The notes under the pieces are model-generated. The model saw nothing but the letters and a program-made list of their open reading frames with translations. It was not told the origin of the DNA and searched no databases. A stretch of 64,000 nucleotides of DNA from Pantoea endophytica. GTDB lineage: Bacteria > Pseudomonadota > Gammaproteobacteria > Enterobacterales > Enterobacteriaceae. Below are positions 23,319 through 33,982 of the stretch, in pieces; position 1 is the stretch's first letter; each line of letters begins with the position of its first letter. The translations under genes and the position numbers were made by a program. The stretch is taken from contig NZ_PJRT01000017.1 in NCBI RefSeq assembly GCF_002858935.1, positions 1 through 64,000 on the forward strand, in the 5' to 3' direction.

Positions 23319-25042
23319 TGAGCGAAAAACATCCTGGACCGCTGGTCGTTGAAGGCAAGCTGGTCGACGCTGAGCGTCTGAAAAAACAGAGCAACTACCT
23401 GCGCGGCACCATCCTCGACGATCTCGACGATGGCCTGACCGGCGGCTTCACCGGCGACAACTTCCTGCTGATCCGTTTCCACGGTATGTACCAGCAGGAT
23501 GACCGCGACATTCGTGCCGAGCGTGTAGCGCAGAAACTCGAACCGCGTCACGCCATGATGCTGCGTTGCCGTCTGCCGGGCGGCATCATCACGCCAACGC
23601 AGTGGCTGGCAATTGATAAATTCGCCACCGATAAAACCATTTATGGCAGCATCCGGTTGACCAACCGCCAGACCTTCCAGTTTCACGGCATTCTGAAGAA
23701 GAACGTCAAGCCGACGCACCAGATGCTGCACGAAGTCGGGCTGGATGCGCTGGCGACCGCCAACGACGTGAACCGTAACGTGCTTTGCACCTCGAATCCG
23801 GTGGAATCAGAGCTGCATCAGGAAGCGTATGAGTGGGCGAAAAAGCTGTCAGAGCATCTGCTGCCGCAAACCCGCGCTTACGCGGAAATCTGGTGGGACA
23901 AAGAGAAGGTCGCCACCACCGATAAAGAGCCGATTCTTGGCGAAACCTATCTGCCGCGTAAATTCAAAACCACGGTGGTGGTGCCGCCGCATAACGATGT
24001 CGATCTGCACGCCAATGACCTGAACTTCATCGCCATCGCCGAGCAGGGCAAGCTGATTGGCTTTAACCTGCTGGTGGGCGGTGGCTTGTCGATTGATCAC
24101 GGCAACAAAGCAACGTATGCGCGCACCGCAAGCGAATTCGGCTTTCTGCCGGTCGAGAAGATCCTCGACGTGGCGGCTGCGGTGGTCACCACGCAGCGCG
24201 ACTGGGGGAATCGTACCGATCGTAAAAATGCCAAGACCAAATACACGCTGGAACGCGTCGGTGTTGAAACCTTCAAAGCGGAAGTGGAAAAGCGTGCCGG
24301 TCTGACCTTCGAACCGATTCGTCCGTATGCGTTCACCTCGCGCGGCGATCGCGTTGGCTGGGTGAAAGGCATCGATGAGAAATGGCACCTGACGCTGTTC
24401 ATTGAGAACGGCCGTCTGCTGGATTATCCTGGCCGTCCGCTGAAGCGCGGCATCGCCGAAATTGCCAAAATCCATCAGGGCGATTTCCGTCTGACGGCTA
24501 ACCAGAACCTGATTGTGGCTGGCGTGCCGGAGAAGCAAAAAGCGCAGATCGAAGCCATCGCCCGTGAACACGGTTTGATGGAAGCGGTCACGCCGCAGCG
24601 TGAGAACTCGATGGCGTGTGTGGCGTTCCCGACCTGTCCGCTGGCGATGGCAGAAGCCGAGCGCTTCCTGCCGTCGTTCGTGACCAAAGTGGAAGAGATC
24701 ATGCATAAGCATGGTGTCGGCGAAGAGCACATAGTGTTACGCGTTACCGGTTGCCCAAATGGTTGTGGCCGTGCTTTGCTGGCGGAGTTAGGTCTGGTGG
24801 GCAAAGCGCCGGGCCGTTACAACTTACACATTGGCGGCAACCGCGAAGGTACGCGCATTCCACGCATGTACCGTGAGAACATCAACGAAGGCGAAATCCT
24901 CGCCAGCATTGATGAGCTGGTGGCGCGCTGGGCAACCGAGCGTCAGGCCAACGAAGGCTTCGGCGACTTCGTGATTCGCACCGGCATCATTAAAGCCGTG
25001 GTTGATCCCGCCCGTGATTTCTGGGACTCGGAGGCAGTATGA
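23318..25042 (+). CDS. cysI: sulfite reductase (NADPH) hemoprotein beta subunit
   Basis: A 574-residue siroheme and 4Fe-4S protein that reduces sulfite to sulfide as the catalytic subunit with CysJ. The cluster ligands are visible as C-x5-C in [16 protein letters not shown] and C-x3-C in [14 protein letters not shown] near the C terminus. The N-terminal [12 protein letters not shown] is a further family motif. The siroheme cofactor is made by CysG, encoded about 2.5 kb downstream. Translation is coupled to cysJ (TAATG) and to cysH (ATGA). Confidence 0.98.
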   Translation: MSEKHPGPLVVEGKLVDAERLKKQSNYLRGTILDDLDDGLTGGFTGDNFLLIRFHGMYQQDDRDIRAERVAQKLEPRHAMMLRCRLPGGIITPTQWLAIDKFATDKTIYGSIRLTNRQTFQFHGILKKNVKPTHQMLHEVGLDALATANDVNRNVLCTSNPVESELHQEAYEWAKKLSEHLLPQTRAYAEIWWDKEKVATTDKEPILGETYLPRKFKTTVVVPPHNDVDLHANDLNFIAIAEQGKLIGFNLLVGGGLSIDHGNKATYARTASEFGFLPVEKILDVAAAVVTTQRDWGNRTDRKNAKTKYTLERVGVETFKAEVEKRAGLTFEPIRPYAFTSRGDRVGWVKGIDEKWHLTLFIENGRLLDYPGRPLKRGIAEIAKIHQGDFRLTANQNLIVAGVPEKQKAQIEAIAREHGLMEAVTPQRENSMACVAFPTCPLAMAEAERFLPSFVTKVEEIMHKHGVGEEHIVLRVTGCPNGCGRALLAELGLVGKAPGRYNLHIGGNREGTRIPRMYRENINEGEILASIDELVARWATERQANEGFGDFVIRTGIIKAVVDPARDFWDSEAV

Positions 25043-25773
25043 CGGTACTCGATCTCGCAGCACTGAATGGTTCATCAAAAGTTGACCGCATCATGGCGCT
25101 GGCGGAAAGCAATGTGCAGCTGGAGAAACTCTCCGCTGAACAACGCGTGGGCTGGGCATTAGAACAGCTGCCGGGCGCATTTGTGCTGTCATCCAGCTTC
25201 GGTATTCAGGCGGCGGTTTTGCTGCATATGGTGACGCAGCAGAAGCCGGACATTCCGGTGATCCTGACCGATACCGGTTATCTTTTCCCGGAAACTTACC
25301 GCTTTATTGATGAGCTGACCGACAAGCTCAATCTCAACCTGCAAATCTTCCGTGCGGAGACCTCAGCGGCATGGCAGGAAGCGCGTTACGGCAAACTGTG
25401 GGAGCAGGGCGTCGAAGGGATTGAGCAGTATAACCAGATCAACAAAGTGGAACCGATGAACCGCGCGCTGGAAACGCTGGGCGCGCAAACCTGGTTTGCT
25501 GGCCTGCGCCGCGATCAGTCTGGCAGTCGCGCCAGTTTGCCGGTGCTGGCGGTGCAGCGCGGCGTGTTCAAGATTCTGCCGATCATTGATTGGGATAACC
25601 GTCAGGTGCATCAGTATCTGACCCAACACGGATTGAAATACCATCCGCTGTGGGATGAAGGTTATCTGTCAGTGGGCGATACGCATACCACCAAAAAGTG
25701 GGAACCGGGCATGGCAGAGGAAGAGACACGCTTCTTCGGCCTGAAGCGCGAGTGCGGGTTGCATGAAGGTTGA
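25039..25773 (+). CDS. cysH: phosphoadenosine phosphosulfate reductase
   Basis: A 244-residue thioredoxin- or glutaredoxin-dependent enzyme reducing PAPS to sulfite and PAP. Signatures are [42 protein letters not shown] and the redox-active cysteine in the C-terminal ECGLHEG. Only that single cysteine motif is present, with no APS-reductase-type cluster cysteines, so PAPS is the expected substrate, consistent with the CysC kinase in this window. Start and cysI stop overlap by four bases. A large REP-like element follows. Confidence 0.97.
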   Translation: MTVLDLAALNGSSKVDRIMALAESNVQLEKLSAEQRVGWALEQLPGAFVLSSSFGIQAAVLLHMVTQQKPDIPVILTDTGYLFPETYRFIDELTDKLNLNLQIFRAETSAAWQEARYGKLWEQGVEGIEQYNQINKVEPMNRALETLGAQTWFAGLRRDQSGSRASLPVLAVQRGVFKILPIIDWDNRQVHQYLTQHGLKYHPLWDEGYLSVGDTHTTKKWEPGMAEEETRFFGLKRECGLHEG

Positions 25774-25789
25774 TTGGTAGGTGCTCGTT

Positions 25790-25937
25790 GTCCCCCATCC
25801 TTGGTTTGTGCTCGCTTTCCCCCTCCTCGGTCCTCCCCCATGAATGGGGGAGGAAGATGCTGCCACATGTGAGTGTTGAAGTTGCATGTGGCAGCGTCTC
25901 CTTCCCCCGCTAGCGGGGGAAGGCCGGGATGGGGGAC
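25790..25937. repeat. REP/BIME-like palindromic repeat, family B, paired inverted units
   Basis: GTCCCCCATC at 25790-25799 is exactly inverted at 25928-25937. Inside are two hairpins (CCTCCCCCA/TGGGGGAGG and CTTCCCCCG/CGGGGGAAG) and an inverted pair of GATGCTGCCACATG-like words around the centre. It is a head-to-head version of the unit at 15840-15890 and lies between convergent cysH and the YciI-like gene. Confidence 0.7.
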
Positions 25938-25977
25938 AGCCAGCACAATCAAGTATGAGTACAGCCAGCACAATCAA
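25936..25977. repeat. short tandem duplication, 25-bp period
   Basis: A 17-bp word (ACAGCCAGCACAATCAA) occurs at 25936-25952 and again at 25961-25977. The second copy contains the stop codon of the YciI-like gene. Confidence 0.75.
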
Positions 25978-26258
25978 ACCCCCTGCAACCCCGCAAACTC
26001 TTCCGCCGCACGCGTCATATTCACTTTCGTCACTTCATAATGCGCCACCGCCACAAACGGATCTTCCGCCAGGATGGTATCTAATCGCGCACGATCAATA
26101 TCCTTCACCAACAGCACGCCGCCGGTGCGTGGATCTTTGCGTCCCGCCGCGATAAACACGCCGTTAGCGAAATAGCGATCCAGCCAGCTAATGTGCGGTT
26201 CCAGTAACGCTTCCACTTCTTCTACCGGACGAAAATAGTCTAGATATACCACGTACAT
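25974..26258 (-). CDS. YciI family protein
   Basis: A 94-residue ferredoxin-like (dimeric alpha-beta) protein of the YciI/YCII family. Typical features are MYVVYLDYFRP at the N terminus, a conserved histidine in EPHISWLDRYFANG, the GGVLLVKDIDRARLDTILAEDPF segment and a final AHYEVTKVN strand. Family members are small cytosolic proteins of mostly unknown role, with a histidine-aspartate pair proposed to be catalytic, so no function is assigned. It sits 9 bp downstream of iap on the same strand and may be co-transcribed. In E. coli this interval (cysH to iap) holds the cas genes. Confidence 0.85.
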   Translation of the reverse strand: MYVVYLDYFRPVEEVEALLEPHISWLDRYFANGVFIAAGRKDPRTGGVLLVKDIDRARLDTILAEDPFVAVAHYEVTKVNMTRAAEEFAGLQGV

Positions 26259-26267
26259 AGGGAATCC

Positions 26268-27290
26268 TCAGGTTGTCGGATTAGCAAGCTCGGTCAGCAG
26301 CGGCAGCAGAATCTTCACGCTGTCATGCGTGCGCTGGGTGATGCGGCCAGGCAGCCAGTGATCGAGGTAGTTGAGATTATCGCGCTCGGTTTGATGGCGC
26401 ACATTGCCTTCCGGGAAGTGGCTGGAACGCGCGCGCTGCTGCTGCCCATCTTTGTTGCCCAGCGTCCAGTTGGCGGCGGTGACATCCATCAGTGGCATGC
26501 CGGCTTTGTCGAACGGATTGACGCCAGGATAATCGCGTGCGGTCATCGCGTGGCTGGCGGCGGAGATACCGTAACGGTGCGCCAGCTGCACGGCACGCGC
26601 GCTGGTCTGTTTGCGCACTGCCGCTGGCGTATTCATGCCGCTGTTAAAGTAGAGATGATCGCCGACAATCAGGCTATTCAGATCGATCACCAGCAGCGTG
26701 TTCTTCTTCTCCTGCGCGCTCATACGCGCCAGATAATCATCCATGCCGTGCAAACCCGCTTCACCGGCGCTCAGCGCCACAAAGCGCACGCCGTAGTGCA
26801 GCGGCGTTTTGCTGAGCGCCTGCGCCAGCTCCAGCATCACGCCAAGCCCGGAGGCATTGTCATCCACGCCCTGCAAACGCAGGCCGCCGAGATTGTTATC
26901 GGCTTCGTGGCGGCTGAGCGGCGTCCAGGTATCCAGATGCGTAACGATCAGGATCTCCTGCGGTACTTCACCGGCCCGCGCGGCAATCACCGACGTGGCC
27001 GTAACTTTGTGGGTGCGGCTCTCACCCTTTTTCTCCAGCCAGCTATAGCTGGTTTTAAACTGGCGGGTATTACTCTGATATCCCAGCTGGCTAAACTGCT
27101 GCTGCAGATAATCGGCAGTCAGCAACTCGGCGGGACTGCCGCTCATGCGGCCGGGGAAATAGGTGGCGATATGGCGAAGCTGCTGTTCGGCAAAATGTCC
27201 TGGCGTGTTGTTGCTCGCAGCCTGAACAAAGAAAGGCAAACCGCCCGCGAGCAGTGCAGCCAGCACAGTGCGGCGGAGAGTGGCAAACAT
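26268..27290 (-). CDS. iap: alkaline phosphatase isozyme conversion aminopeptidase
   Basis: A 340-residue periplasmic zinc aminopeptidase of family M28 (E. coli Iap is 345), which removes N-terminal arginine from alkaline phosphatase. A signal peptide is evident (RRTVLAALLAGGLPFFVQA). Zinc ligands are suggested by the histidine in THLDTW, the aspartate in GVDDNASGLG, the glutamate in SAGEAGLHGMDDY and the aspartate in VIDLNSL. The start at 27290 has AAAGGA upstream and begins directly with the signal peptide; a further upstream start would add a non-hydrophobic leader. It is divergent from cysG. Confidence 0.92.
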   Translation of the reverse strand: MFATLRRTVLAALLAGGLPFFVQAASNNTPGHFAEQQLRHIATYFPGRMSGSPAELLTADYLQQQFSQLGYQSNTRQFKTSYSWLEKKGESRTHKVTATSVIAARAGEVPQEILIVTHLDTWTPLSRHEADNNLGGLRLQGVDDNASGLGVMLELAQALSKTPLHYGVRFVALSAGEAGLHGMDDYLARMSAQEKKNTLLVIDLNSLIVGDHLYFNSGMNTPAAVRKQTSARAVQLAHRYGISAASHAMTARDYPGVNPFDKAGMPLMDVTAANWTLGNKDGQQQRARSSHFPEGNVRHQTERDNLNYLDHWLPGRITQRTHDSVKILLPLLTELANPTT

Positions 27291-27538
27291 AGTTAGCGTC
27301 CTTTTCTGACATCCGGTCATGCTAAAAAAATTCCGACTTAGTATGAAACTGTGACGACGCTTGCACAATTTGATTTGCTCTGAAACACCAGCAATATCAT
27401 TTGTTAAGCACAAAATGTTATCAGCAATCCTGGGTCGTTATTCCATTCGGTAACTACTCATTCCAATTCGTAATTTCATCTGCTGGAAGGCCGGGACGTA
27501 TAGTCGCGTTAACTTATTGTAAAACTAGCAAGGTTAAC

Positions 27539-28954
27539 GTGGATTATCTGCCTCTCTTTGCCGATCTCAAAAGCCGTCCGGTGCTGGTTGTCGGCGGTGG
27601 CGACATCGCGGCGCGCAAAATAGAACTGCTGCGGCGTGCCGGTGCGCGCGTGCTGGTCGCCGCGCGCGAACTCGGTCATGAGCTGCAGGCGCTGCTGGAA
27701 ATTGAGGCGATTGAATGGATCGCCCACCGCTTCGATCCGGCACAGCTGGATGGCGTGTTCCTCGTGATTGCCGCTACCGATGACAACGCGCTTAACGCGC
27801 AGGTGTTCGATGCCGCCAATGCGCGCCACAAGCTGGTGAACGTGGTGGACGATCAGCCGAAGTGCAGCTTTATCTTCCCGTCGATTGTCGATCGTTCACC
27901 GCTGGTGGTGGCCATCTCCTCCAGCGGCACCGCGCCGGTGTTAGCGCGTCTGCTGCGTGAAAAAATTGAAGCGTTACTGCCGGCCAATCTCGGGCAGATG
28001 GCGGAAGTGGCCGGGCAGTGGCGCGACAAGGTGAAGCAGCGCTATCACCGCATGTCTGACCGCCGTCGCTTCTGGGAGCGCGCCTTTAACGGTCTGTTCG
28101 CCAGCCAGATGGCGGCGGGTAACGTCCATGAAGCGCGGCGCACGCTGGATCACGAACTGGAAAACGATAGCGACAATCAGGGCGAAATTACGCTGGTAGG
28201 CGCCGGTCCAGGCGACAGCGGTTTGCTGACGTTGCGTGGCTTGCAGGTGATGCAGCTGGCCGATGTGGTGCTGTATGACCATCTGGTCAGCGACGAAGTG
28301 CTTGAGCTGGTGCGGCGCGATGCCGACCGCATCTGCGTCGGTAAACGCGCTGGTGCGCATTCGGTGCCGCAGGAAGAGACCAATCAGATGCTGGTGACGC
28401 TGGCGCAACAGGGTAAACGCGTAGTGCGCCTGAAAGGCGGCGATCCGTTTATTTTTGGCCGCGGTGGCGAAGAGCTGCAGGCGGCGCAGGCCGCGGGCAT
28501 TCCGTTCCAGGTGGTGCCGGGCATCACCGCTGCAGCAGGCGCAACCGCCTATGCCGGTATTCCACTGACCCATCGCGACCACGCGCAGAGCGTGCTGTTT
28601 ATTACCGGTCACTGTCGCGCGGATGGCGACGGCATTGATTGGCCGTCGCTGGCGCGCGCACGTCAAACCTTAGCGATTTATATGGGCACGGTGAAAGCGG
28701 CGGAAATCGCTGCCGGGCTTATCGAACATGGCCGCGCCGCCTCCACGCCGGTGGCGGTGATTGGGCGCGGCACGCGTCAGGATCAGCAGGTGCTGACCGG
28801 CACATTGGATCAACTGGAGGCGCTGGCTGCGGCCGCGCCCACGCCAGCACTGTTAGTGATTGGCGAAGTCGTAAATTTGCACGGGCAATTGGCCTGGTTC
28901 CAACATTCGGCACAGCAGGGGGCTCGCGAGTCCGCCGTTGTCAATTTGGCTTGA
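27539..28954 (+). CDS. cysG: siroheme synthase (trifunctional)
   Basis: A 471-residue fusion protein. The N-terminal half (about 1-215) is the precorrin-2 dehydrogenase/sirohydrochlorin ferrochelatase ([35 protein letters not shown]). The C-terminal half is uroporphyrinogen-III C-methyltransferase ([58 protein letters not shown]). It makes siroheme, the CysI cofactor. Homology starts at a GTG codon, 27539 ([10 protein letters not shown]), preceded by AAGG; an ATG at 27401 would add 46 unrelated residues. It lies 9 bp before cysD, an arrangement E. coli lacks there, so a second cysG near nirBD elsewhere in the genome is possible. Confidence 0.94.
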   Translation: MDYLPLFADLKSRPVLVVGGGDIAARKIELLRRAGARVLVAARELGHELQALLEIEAIEWIAHRFDPAQLDGVFLVIAATDDNALNAQVFDAANARHKLVNVVDDQPKCSFIFPSIVDRSPLVVAISSSGTAPVLARLLREKIEALLPANLGQMAEVAGQWRDKVKQRYHRMSDRRRFWERAFNGLFASQMAAGNVHEARRTLDHELENDSDNQGEITLVGAGPGDSGLLTLRGLQVMQLADVVLYDHLVSDEVLELVRRDADRICVGKRAGAHSVPQEETNQMLVTLAQQGKRVVRLKGGDPFIFGRGGEELQAAQAAGIPFQVVPGITAAAGATAYAGIPLTHRDHAQSVLFITGHCRADGDGIDWPSLARARQTLAIYMGTVKAAEIAAGLIEHGRAASTPVAVIGRGTRQDQQVLTGTLDQLEALAAAAPTPALLVIGEVVNLHGQLAWFQHSAQQGARESAVVNLA

Positions 28955-28963
28955 GGAAAAATT

Positions 28964-29872
28964 ATGGACCAAAATCGACTTACTCATCTGCGCCAGCTGG
29001 AGGCAGAGAGTATCCATATCATCCGCGAGGTGGCGGCCGAGTTCAGCAATCCGGTGATGATGTACTCCATCGGTAAAGACTCCTCGGTAATGCTGCATCT
29101 GGCGCGTAAAGCCTTCTATCCGGGCACGCTGCCGTTTCCGCTGCTGCATGTTGATACCGGCTGGAAATTCCGTGAAATGTATGAGTTCCGCGATCGCACC
29201 GTGAAAGCGATGGGCGCGGAGTTGCTGGTGCATCGCAACCCGGAAGGCGTGGCGATGGGCATCAACCCGTTTGTGCACGGCAGCGCCAAGCACACCGACA
29301 TCATGAAAACCGAAGGCCTGAAGCAGGCGCTGAACAAATACGGTTTTGATGCGGCATTTGGCGGCGCACGTCGTGATGAAGAGAAGTCGCGCGCGAAAGA
29401 GCGTATCTACTCCTTCCGCGATCGCTTCCACCGCTGGGACCCGAAAAACCAGCGTCCTGAGCTGTGGCACAACTACAACGGCCAGATTAACAAAGGCGAA
29501 AGCATCCGCGTGTTCCCGCTCTCCAACTGGACCGAGCTGGATATCTGGCAGTACATCTTCCTCGAGAATATCGAGATCGTGCCGCTCTACCTCGCCGCGC
29601 CGCGTCCGGTGCTGGAGCGTGATGGCATGCTGATGATGATCGATGACGACCGTATCGATCTGCAGCCAGGTGAAGTGATCAAGCAGCGCATGGTGCGTTT
29701 CCGTACGCTCGGCTGCTGGCCGTTGACCGGCGCGGTGGAATCAGAGGCGCAGACGCTGCCGGAAATTATTGAAGAGATGCTGGTCTCCACCACCAGTGAA
29801 CGCCAGGGACGCGTGATTGACCGCGACCAGGCCGGTTCGATGGAAATGAAGAAACGTCAGGGTTATTTCTAA
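28964..29872 (+). CDS. cysD: sulfate adenylyltransferase subunit 2
   Basis: A 302-residue ATP sulfurylase catalytic subunit of the PAPS-reductase-like fold. With CysN it forms adenylyl sulfate (APS) from ATP and sulfate. The pyrophosphate loop is [16 protein letters not shown] near residue 45; [20 protein letters not shown] and the end RQGYF are typical. Stop is followed after 10 bp by cysN. Confidence 0.98.
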   Translation: MDQNRLTHLRQLEAESIHIIREVAAEFSNPVMMYSIGKDSSVMLHLARKAFYPGTLPFPLLHVDTGWKFREMYEFRDRTVKAMGAELLVHRNPEGVAMGINPFVHGSAKHTDIMKTEGLKQALNKYGFDAAFGGARRDEEKSRAKERIYSFRDRFHRWDPKNQRPELWHNYNGQINKGESIRVFPLSNWTELDIWQYIFLENIEIVPLYLAAPRPVLERDGMLMMIDDDRIDLQPGEVIKQRMVRFRTLGCWPLTGAVESEAQTLPEIIEEMLVSTTSERQGRVIDRDQAGSMEMKKRQGYF

Positions 29873-29882
29873 GGAGACGCAG

Positions 29883-31310
29883 ATGAATACCGTTATTGCA
29901 CAACAGATTGCCGATCAGGGCGGCGTAGAAGCCTGGCTGACCGCGCAACAACATAAAAGCCTGCTGCGTTTCCTGACCTGCGGTAGCGTCGACGACGGCA
30001 AAAGTACGCTGATTGGTCGCCTGCTGCACGACACGCGTCAAATTTATGAAGACCAGCTCTCCTCGCTGCACAACGACAGCAAACGTCACGGGACGCAGGG
30101 TGAGAAGCTGGATCTCGCGTTACTGGTTGATGGCTTGCAGGCCGAGCGCGAGCAGGGCATCACCATTGATGTGGCGTATCGCTATTTCTCCACTGAGAAG
30201 CGCAAATTTATTATTGCCGACACGCCAGGACACGAGCAGTACACCCGCAACATGGCGACCGGTGCATCGACCTGCGATTTGGCGATCCTGCTGATCGATG
30301 CGCGTAAAGGCGTGCTGGATCAGACGCGTCGTCACAGCTTTATCTCCACGCTGCTGGGCATTAAGCATCTGGTGGTCGCCATCAACAAGATGGATCTGGT
30401 GGAGTACAAGCAAGAGACCTTTGAGCAGATCAAACAGGATTACCTCGATTTCGCCGCGCAGCTGCCGGAAGACCTTGATATTCGCTTTGTGCCGATGTCG
30501 GCGCTGGAAGGCGATAACGTGGCAACGCCCAGCGTCACCATGCCGTGGTACAGCGGCCCAACGCTGCTCGACGTATTAGAAACCGTTGAATTGAACCGCG
30601 TGGTGGATCATCAGCCAATGCGTTTCCCGGTGCAGTATGTGAACCGTCCTAACCTCGATTTCCGTGGTTATGCCGGTACGCTGGCGTCGGGTGTGGTCAA
30701 CGTCGGTCAGCGCGTGAAAGTGCTGCCATCGGGCGTGGAATCGACCATCTCGCGCATCGTCACCTTCGATGGCGACCTGCCTGAAGCGGGTGCCGGTGAA
30801 GCGATTACGCTGGTGCTGAAAGATGAGATCGACATCAGTCGTGGCGATCTGCTGGTGGATGCGGAAGCCGAGCTGCAAGCGGTGCAATCCGCCACCGTTG
30901 ACGTGGTGTGGATGGCGGAACAGCCGCTGCAGCCCGGGCAAAGTTACGAAGTGAAGATCGCCGGTAAGAAAACTCGCGCGCGCGTTGAGAAAGTGATCCA
31001 TCAGGTGGAGATCAACTCGCTGGAGAAGCGCACCGTGGACAGCCTGCCGCTTAACGGCATTGGCCTGGTCGAACTGACCTTTGACGAACCGATGGTGCTG
31101 GACGCGTATCGCCAGAATCCGGTGACTGGCGGCATGATCTTTATCGATCGTCTGAGCAACGTGACGGTGGGCGCGGGCATGATTAATCAGCCGCTGACCG
31201 ATGTGCGTACGCAAGCGGGTCAGTTCAGCGATTTCGAGCTGGAGCTGAACGCGCTGGTGCGTCGTCACTTCCCACACTGGAACGCGCGCGATCTGCTGGG
31301 TGGCAAGTAA
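29883..31310 (+). CDS. cysN: sulfate adenylyltransferase subunit 1 (GTPase)
   Basis: A 475-residue translation-factor-like GTPase that couples GTP hydrolysis to APS formation by CysD. G motifs are [13 protein letters not shown] (residues about 37-49), [17 protein letters not shown] and NKMDLV. Beta-barrel domains follow ([19 protein letters not shown]). An AAGGAGACG ribosome site lies before the ATG. The stop overlaps the cysC start by one base. Confidence 0.98.
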   Translation: MNTVIAQQIADQGGVEAWLTAQQHKSLLRFLTCGSVDDGKSTLIGRLLHDTRQIYEDQLSSLHNDSKRHGTQGEKLDLALLVDGLQAEREQGITIDVAYRYFSTEKRKFIIADTPGHEQYTRNMATGASTCDLAILLIDARKGVLDQTRRHSFISTLLGIKHLVVAINKMDLVEYKQETFEQIKQDYLDFAAQLPEDLDIRFVPMSALEGDNVATPSVTMPWYSGPTLLDVLETVELNRVVDHQPMRFPVQYVNRPNLDFRGYAGTLASGVVNVGQRVKVLPSGVESTISRIVTFDGDLPEAGAGEAITLVLKDEIDISRGDLLVDAEAELQAVQSATVDVVWMAEQPLQPGQSYEVKIAGKKTRARVEKVIHQVEINSLEKRTVDSLPLNGIGLVELTFDEPMVLDAYRQNPVTGGMIFIDRLSNVTVGAGMINQPLTDVRTQAGQFSDFELELNALVRRHFPHWNARDLLGGK

Positions 31311-31915
31311 TGGCGCAACACGATGAAAACGTGGTGTGGCACGATCATCCGGTAACGCGCGAGGAGCGCGAACAGCAGCACGGCCATCAAGGCGTGGTGC
31401 TGTGGTTCACCGGGCTTTCCGGCTCGGGGAAATCCACCGTGGCCGGCGCGCTGGAGCAGGCGCTGCATCGGGCCGGTGTGAACACCTATCTGCTGGATGG
31501 CGACAACGTGCGTCACGGTTTGTGCCGTGACCTCGGCTTTAGCGATGACGATCGTAAAGAGAACATTCGTCGCGTCGGCGAAGTGGCGAAACTGATGGTC
31601 GATGCCGGTTTAGTAGTGCTGACCGCATTTATCTCGCCACATCGCGCGGAACGCAACATGGTGCGCGATCTGCTGGCTGAAGGGCAGTTCATCGAAGTGT
31701 TTGTCGATACGCCGTTGGCCGTGTGCGAAGCGCGCGACCCCAAAGGTTTATACAAAAAAGCCCGTGCCGGTGAGCTGCGTAATTTCACCGGTATCGATAG
31801 CGTTTACGAGGCGCCAGACGCCCCGGAAATCCACCTTGATGGCGAACAATTGGTTACAAAACTCGCCGGCCAATTGTTAGACCTGCTGCGTCACCGCGAT
31901 ATCATCAGATCCTGA
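31310..31915 (+). CDS. cysC: adenylylsulfate kinase
   Basis: A 201-residue APS kinase that makes PAPS, the substrate of CysH. The P-loop is [18 protein letters not shown] near residue 35, followed by [18 protein letters not shown] and a [20 protein letters not shown] segment. Last gene of cysG-cysD-cysN-cysC. A strong stem-loop without a T-tract follows. Confidence 0.98.
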   Translation: MAQHDENVVWHDHPVTREEREQQHGHQGVVLWFTGLSGSGKSTVAGALEQALHRAGVNTYLLDGDNVRHGLCRDLGFSDDDRKENIRRVGEVAKLMVDAGLVVLTAFISPHRAERNMVRDLLAEGQFIEVFVDTPLAVCEARDPKGLYKKARAGELRNFTGIDSVYEAPDAPEIHLDGEQLVTKLAGQLLDLLRHRDIIRS

Positions 31916-31922
31916 ACCGACA

Positions 31923-31948
31923 GCGGCAAATCCCTTTGGGTTTGCCGC
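31923..31948 (+). other. stem-loop after cysC
   Basis: GCGGCAAA pairs with TTTGCCGC around an inner CCC/GGG stem and TTT loop. No T-tract follows, so it is more likely a 3'-end stabilising hairpin or a weak terminator. Confidence 0.45.
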
Positions 31949-31970
31949 GCTTAGCGTCAACAGGATCTCT

Positions 31971-32291
31971 ATGCAGAACGTAACGCCCATGCTAGCCCGT
32001 AAAGATGAACGCACCCCGGATGAGTCTCGCTCATCACTGCCGGGCGGCGTGTTTGGCTTTCTCTCGTACTGGTGCGCACTGGCGATTCCGTTCATGCTCT
32101 ACGGCTCCAACACGCTGTTCTTCTTCCTCTACACCTGGCCATTCTTCCTCGCGCTACTGCCGGTTTCGGTATTGATTGGCATCGTGCTCAGCCTGATGAT
32201 CCGCACTCACTTATTCTGGAGCGGGATCGCCACGGCGATTGTGGTGGTGTGCTTGTTCTGGCTGCTGTTCTCATTTCTCTCCGGTTGGTAA
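31971..32291 (+). CDS. ygbE: DUF3561 inner-membrane protein
   Basis: A 106-residue protein with two or three hydrophobic segments, homologous to E. coli YgbE (107 residues; YGSNTLFFFLYTWPFFLALLPV is nearly identical). Function is unknown. It lies between cysC and ftsB, as in E. coli. A charged N-terminal tail of about 25 residues precedes the first membrane segment. Confidence 0.88.
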   Translation: MQNVTPMLARKDERTPDESRSSLPGGVFGFLSYWCALAIPFMLYGSNTLFFFLYTWPFFLALLPVSVLIGIVLSLMIRTHLFWSGIATAIVVVCLFWLLFSFLSGW

Positions 32292-32462
32292 CGCCCAGCT
32301 GATGTGCAAACGCATCGGCAGGTTACAAAACTTTACCTGCCGTCTCGCCTCCTACTCTGGCATTATTTGCACGGCTAAACGCCCGTGCGCGGCATTTTCG
32401 CCGTCGCAGTGGAGTCCAGCGTCAAGTTATGGGATGATTGGGCCGTTTTTCAGGGGGCGGGG

Positions 32463-32780
32463 ATGGGAAAACTGACGTTACTGCTACTCGTGCTGCTGGG
32501 ATGGCTTCAATATTCCCTGTGGCTGGGTAAGAACGGTATTCATGACTATACGCGCGTCAACGAAGACGTCGCGACACAACAGGCGAATAACGCCAAGCTT
32601 AAAGCGCGTAACGATCAGCTATTCGCCGAAATTGACGATCTCAATGGCGGCTCTGAAGCGATCGAAGAACGCGCACGTAATGAACTGGGCATGATTAAGC
32701 CCGGTGAGACTTTCTATCGTCTGGTGCCAGACCAGAACAAACGTAACGCGCAACAAGCTGCGCAAAATCAACAACGATAA
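32463..32780 (+). CDS. ftsB: cell division protein FtsB
   Basis: A 105-residue bitopic protein. A single membrane helix at residues 3-20 ([19 protein letters not shown]) is followed by a periplasmic coiled coil (about 30-65) and the conserved [20 protein letters not shown]. It joins FtsL and FtsQ in the divisome subcomplex that activates septal peptidoglycan synthesis by FtsWI. The ATG at 32463 is used because the membrane helix starts there; upstream in-frame codons are unconserved. Three bases separate it from ispD. Confidence 0.95.
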   Translation: MGKLTLLLLVLLGWLQYSLWLGKNGIHDYTRVNEDVATQQANNAKLKARNDQLFAEIDDLNGGSEAIEERARNELGMIKPGETFYRLVPDQNKRNAQQAAQNQQR

Positions 32781-32783
32781 GCC

Positions 32784-33500
32784 ATGAACAAGCGCCCGAT
32801 CCTTGCGGATGTGATTGCCGTGGTGCCCGCCGCAGGTGTGGGCAGCCGAATGCAGGCTGCCTGCCCAAAACAGTATCTGACCATTGGTCAATTCACCCTC
32901 CTTGAACACAGCGTCGCACGTCTGCTGGCACATCCTGCGGTAAAACAGGTAATTGTGCCGGTCAGCAATGACGATGGCTGGTTCGATTCACTACCGCTGG
33001 CGCAGGATTCCCGTATTCTCCGCGTGACCGGTGGCAACACGCGCGCCGAATCAGTGCTGGCGGGCTTAAACGCCATTCACCACAGCGAATGGGTGCTGGT
33101 GCATGACGCCGCGCGTCCTTGCCTGCATCCGGACGATTTAGCACGTCTGCTGGCGGTACGTGAGTACAGCAAGGTTGGCGGAATTCTGGCGGCGCCGGTG
33201 CGCGACACCATGAAACGCGCCGAACCGGATAAAACCGCCATCGCCCACACCGTTGAACGCGAGGATTTATGGCACGCGTTAACGCCGCAATTTTTCCCGC
33301 ATCAACTGCTCACCGCTTGCCTGACGCGCGCACTCCATGAAGGCGCTACCATTACCGATGAAGCGTCGGCGCTGGAGTATTGCGGTTATCACCCGGAATT
33401 GGTGAGTGGACGCAGCGACAATATTAAGGTGACGCGGCCAGAAGATCTGGCGCTGGCGGCCTTCTATCTTACCCAGATTCAGTTACAGGAGAGCGCATGA
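32784..33500 (+). CDS. ispD: 2-C-methyl-D-erythritol 4-phosphate cytidylyltransferase
   Basis: A 238-residue enzyme of the non-mevalonate isoprenoid pathway that forms CDP-methylerythritol from MEP and CTP. The nucleotide-binding [20 protein letters not shown] is at the N terminus; [11 protein letters not shown] and [11 protein letters not shown] follow. Its stop overlaps the start of ispF, which acts two steps later. Confidence 0.97.
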   Translation: MNKRPILADVIAVVPAAGVGSRMQAACPKQYLTIGQFTLLEHSVARLLAHPAVKQVIVPVSNDDGWFDSLPLAQDSRILRVTGGNTRAESVLAGLNAIHHSEWVLVHDAARPCLHPDDLARLLAVREYSKVGGILAAPVRDTMKRAEPDKTAIAHTVEREDLWHALTPQFFPHQLLTACLTRALHEGATITDEASALEYCGYHPELVSGRSDNIKVTRPEDLALAAFYLTQIQLQESA

Positions 33501-33982
33501 TGCGTATCGGTCACGGTTTTGACGTTCACGCTTTTGGCGGCGAAGGTCCGTTAGTGATTGGCGGGGTGCGTATTCCCTTCGAACACGGTTTTATTGCCCA
33601 TTCTGATGGTGATGTGGCGCTGCATGCGTTGACGGATGCCTTGCTCGGCGCGGTGGCGATGGGCGATATCGGCAAGTTGTTCCCGGATACCGATCCGGCG
33701 TTTAAAGGCGCTGACAGCCGCGGTTTACTGCGCGAAGCCTGGCGTCGGATTCAGCTGAAAGGCTATCGCATCGGTAACGTCGATGTGACCATCATTGCGC
33801 AGGCACCGAAAATGTTGCCGCATGTGCCGCAGATGCGCGTCAATATCGCCGAAGATCTCGGTTGCCATATGGATGACGTCAACGTCAAAGCCACCACCAC
33901 CGAAAAGCTGGGCTTTACCGGGCGTGGCGAAGGCATTGCCTGTGAAGCGGTTGCGCTGCTGATAAAGGCCGATCAGGCATGA
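33500..33982 (+). CDS. ispF: 2-C-methyl-D-erythritol 2,4-cyclodiphosphate synthase
   Basis: A 160-residue zinc enzyme that cyclises CDP-ME-2-phosphate to MEcPP. The metal ligands are in [10 protein letters not shown] (Asp8, His10) and a histidine in [16 protein letters not shown]. Two consecutive ATG codons (33497 and 33500) are possible; the second has better spacing (8 bp) from AGGAG and matches the E. coli N terminus. Overlaps truD by four bases. Confidence 0.97.
   Translation: MRIGHGFDVHAFGGEGPLVIGGVRIPFEHGFIAHSDGDVALHALTDALLGAVAMGDIGKLFPDTDPAFKGADSRGLLREAWRRIQLKGYRIGNVDVTIIAQAPKMLPHVPQMRVNIAEDLGCHMDDVNVKATTTEKLGFTGRGEGIACEAVALLIKADQA

Noticed and set aside
23849-24730. A 293-codon open frame antisense to cysI
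   Set aside because: Lies wholly within a conserved gene on the other strand and reads as a GC-rich shadow frame; no family resemblance.
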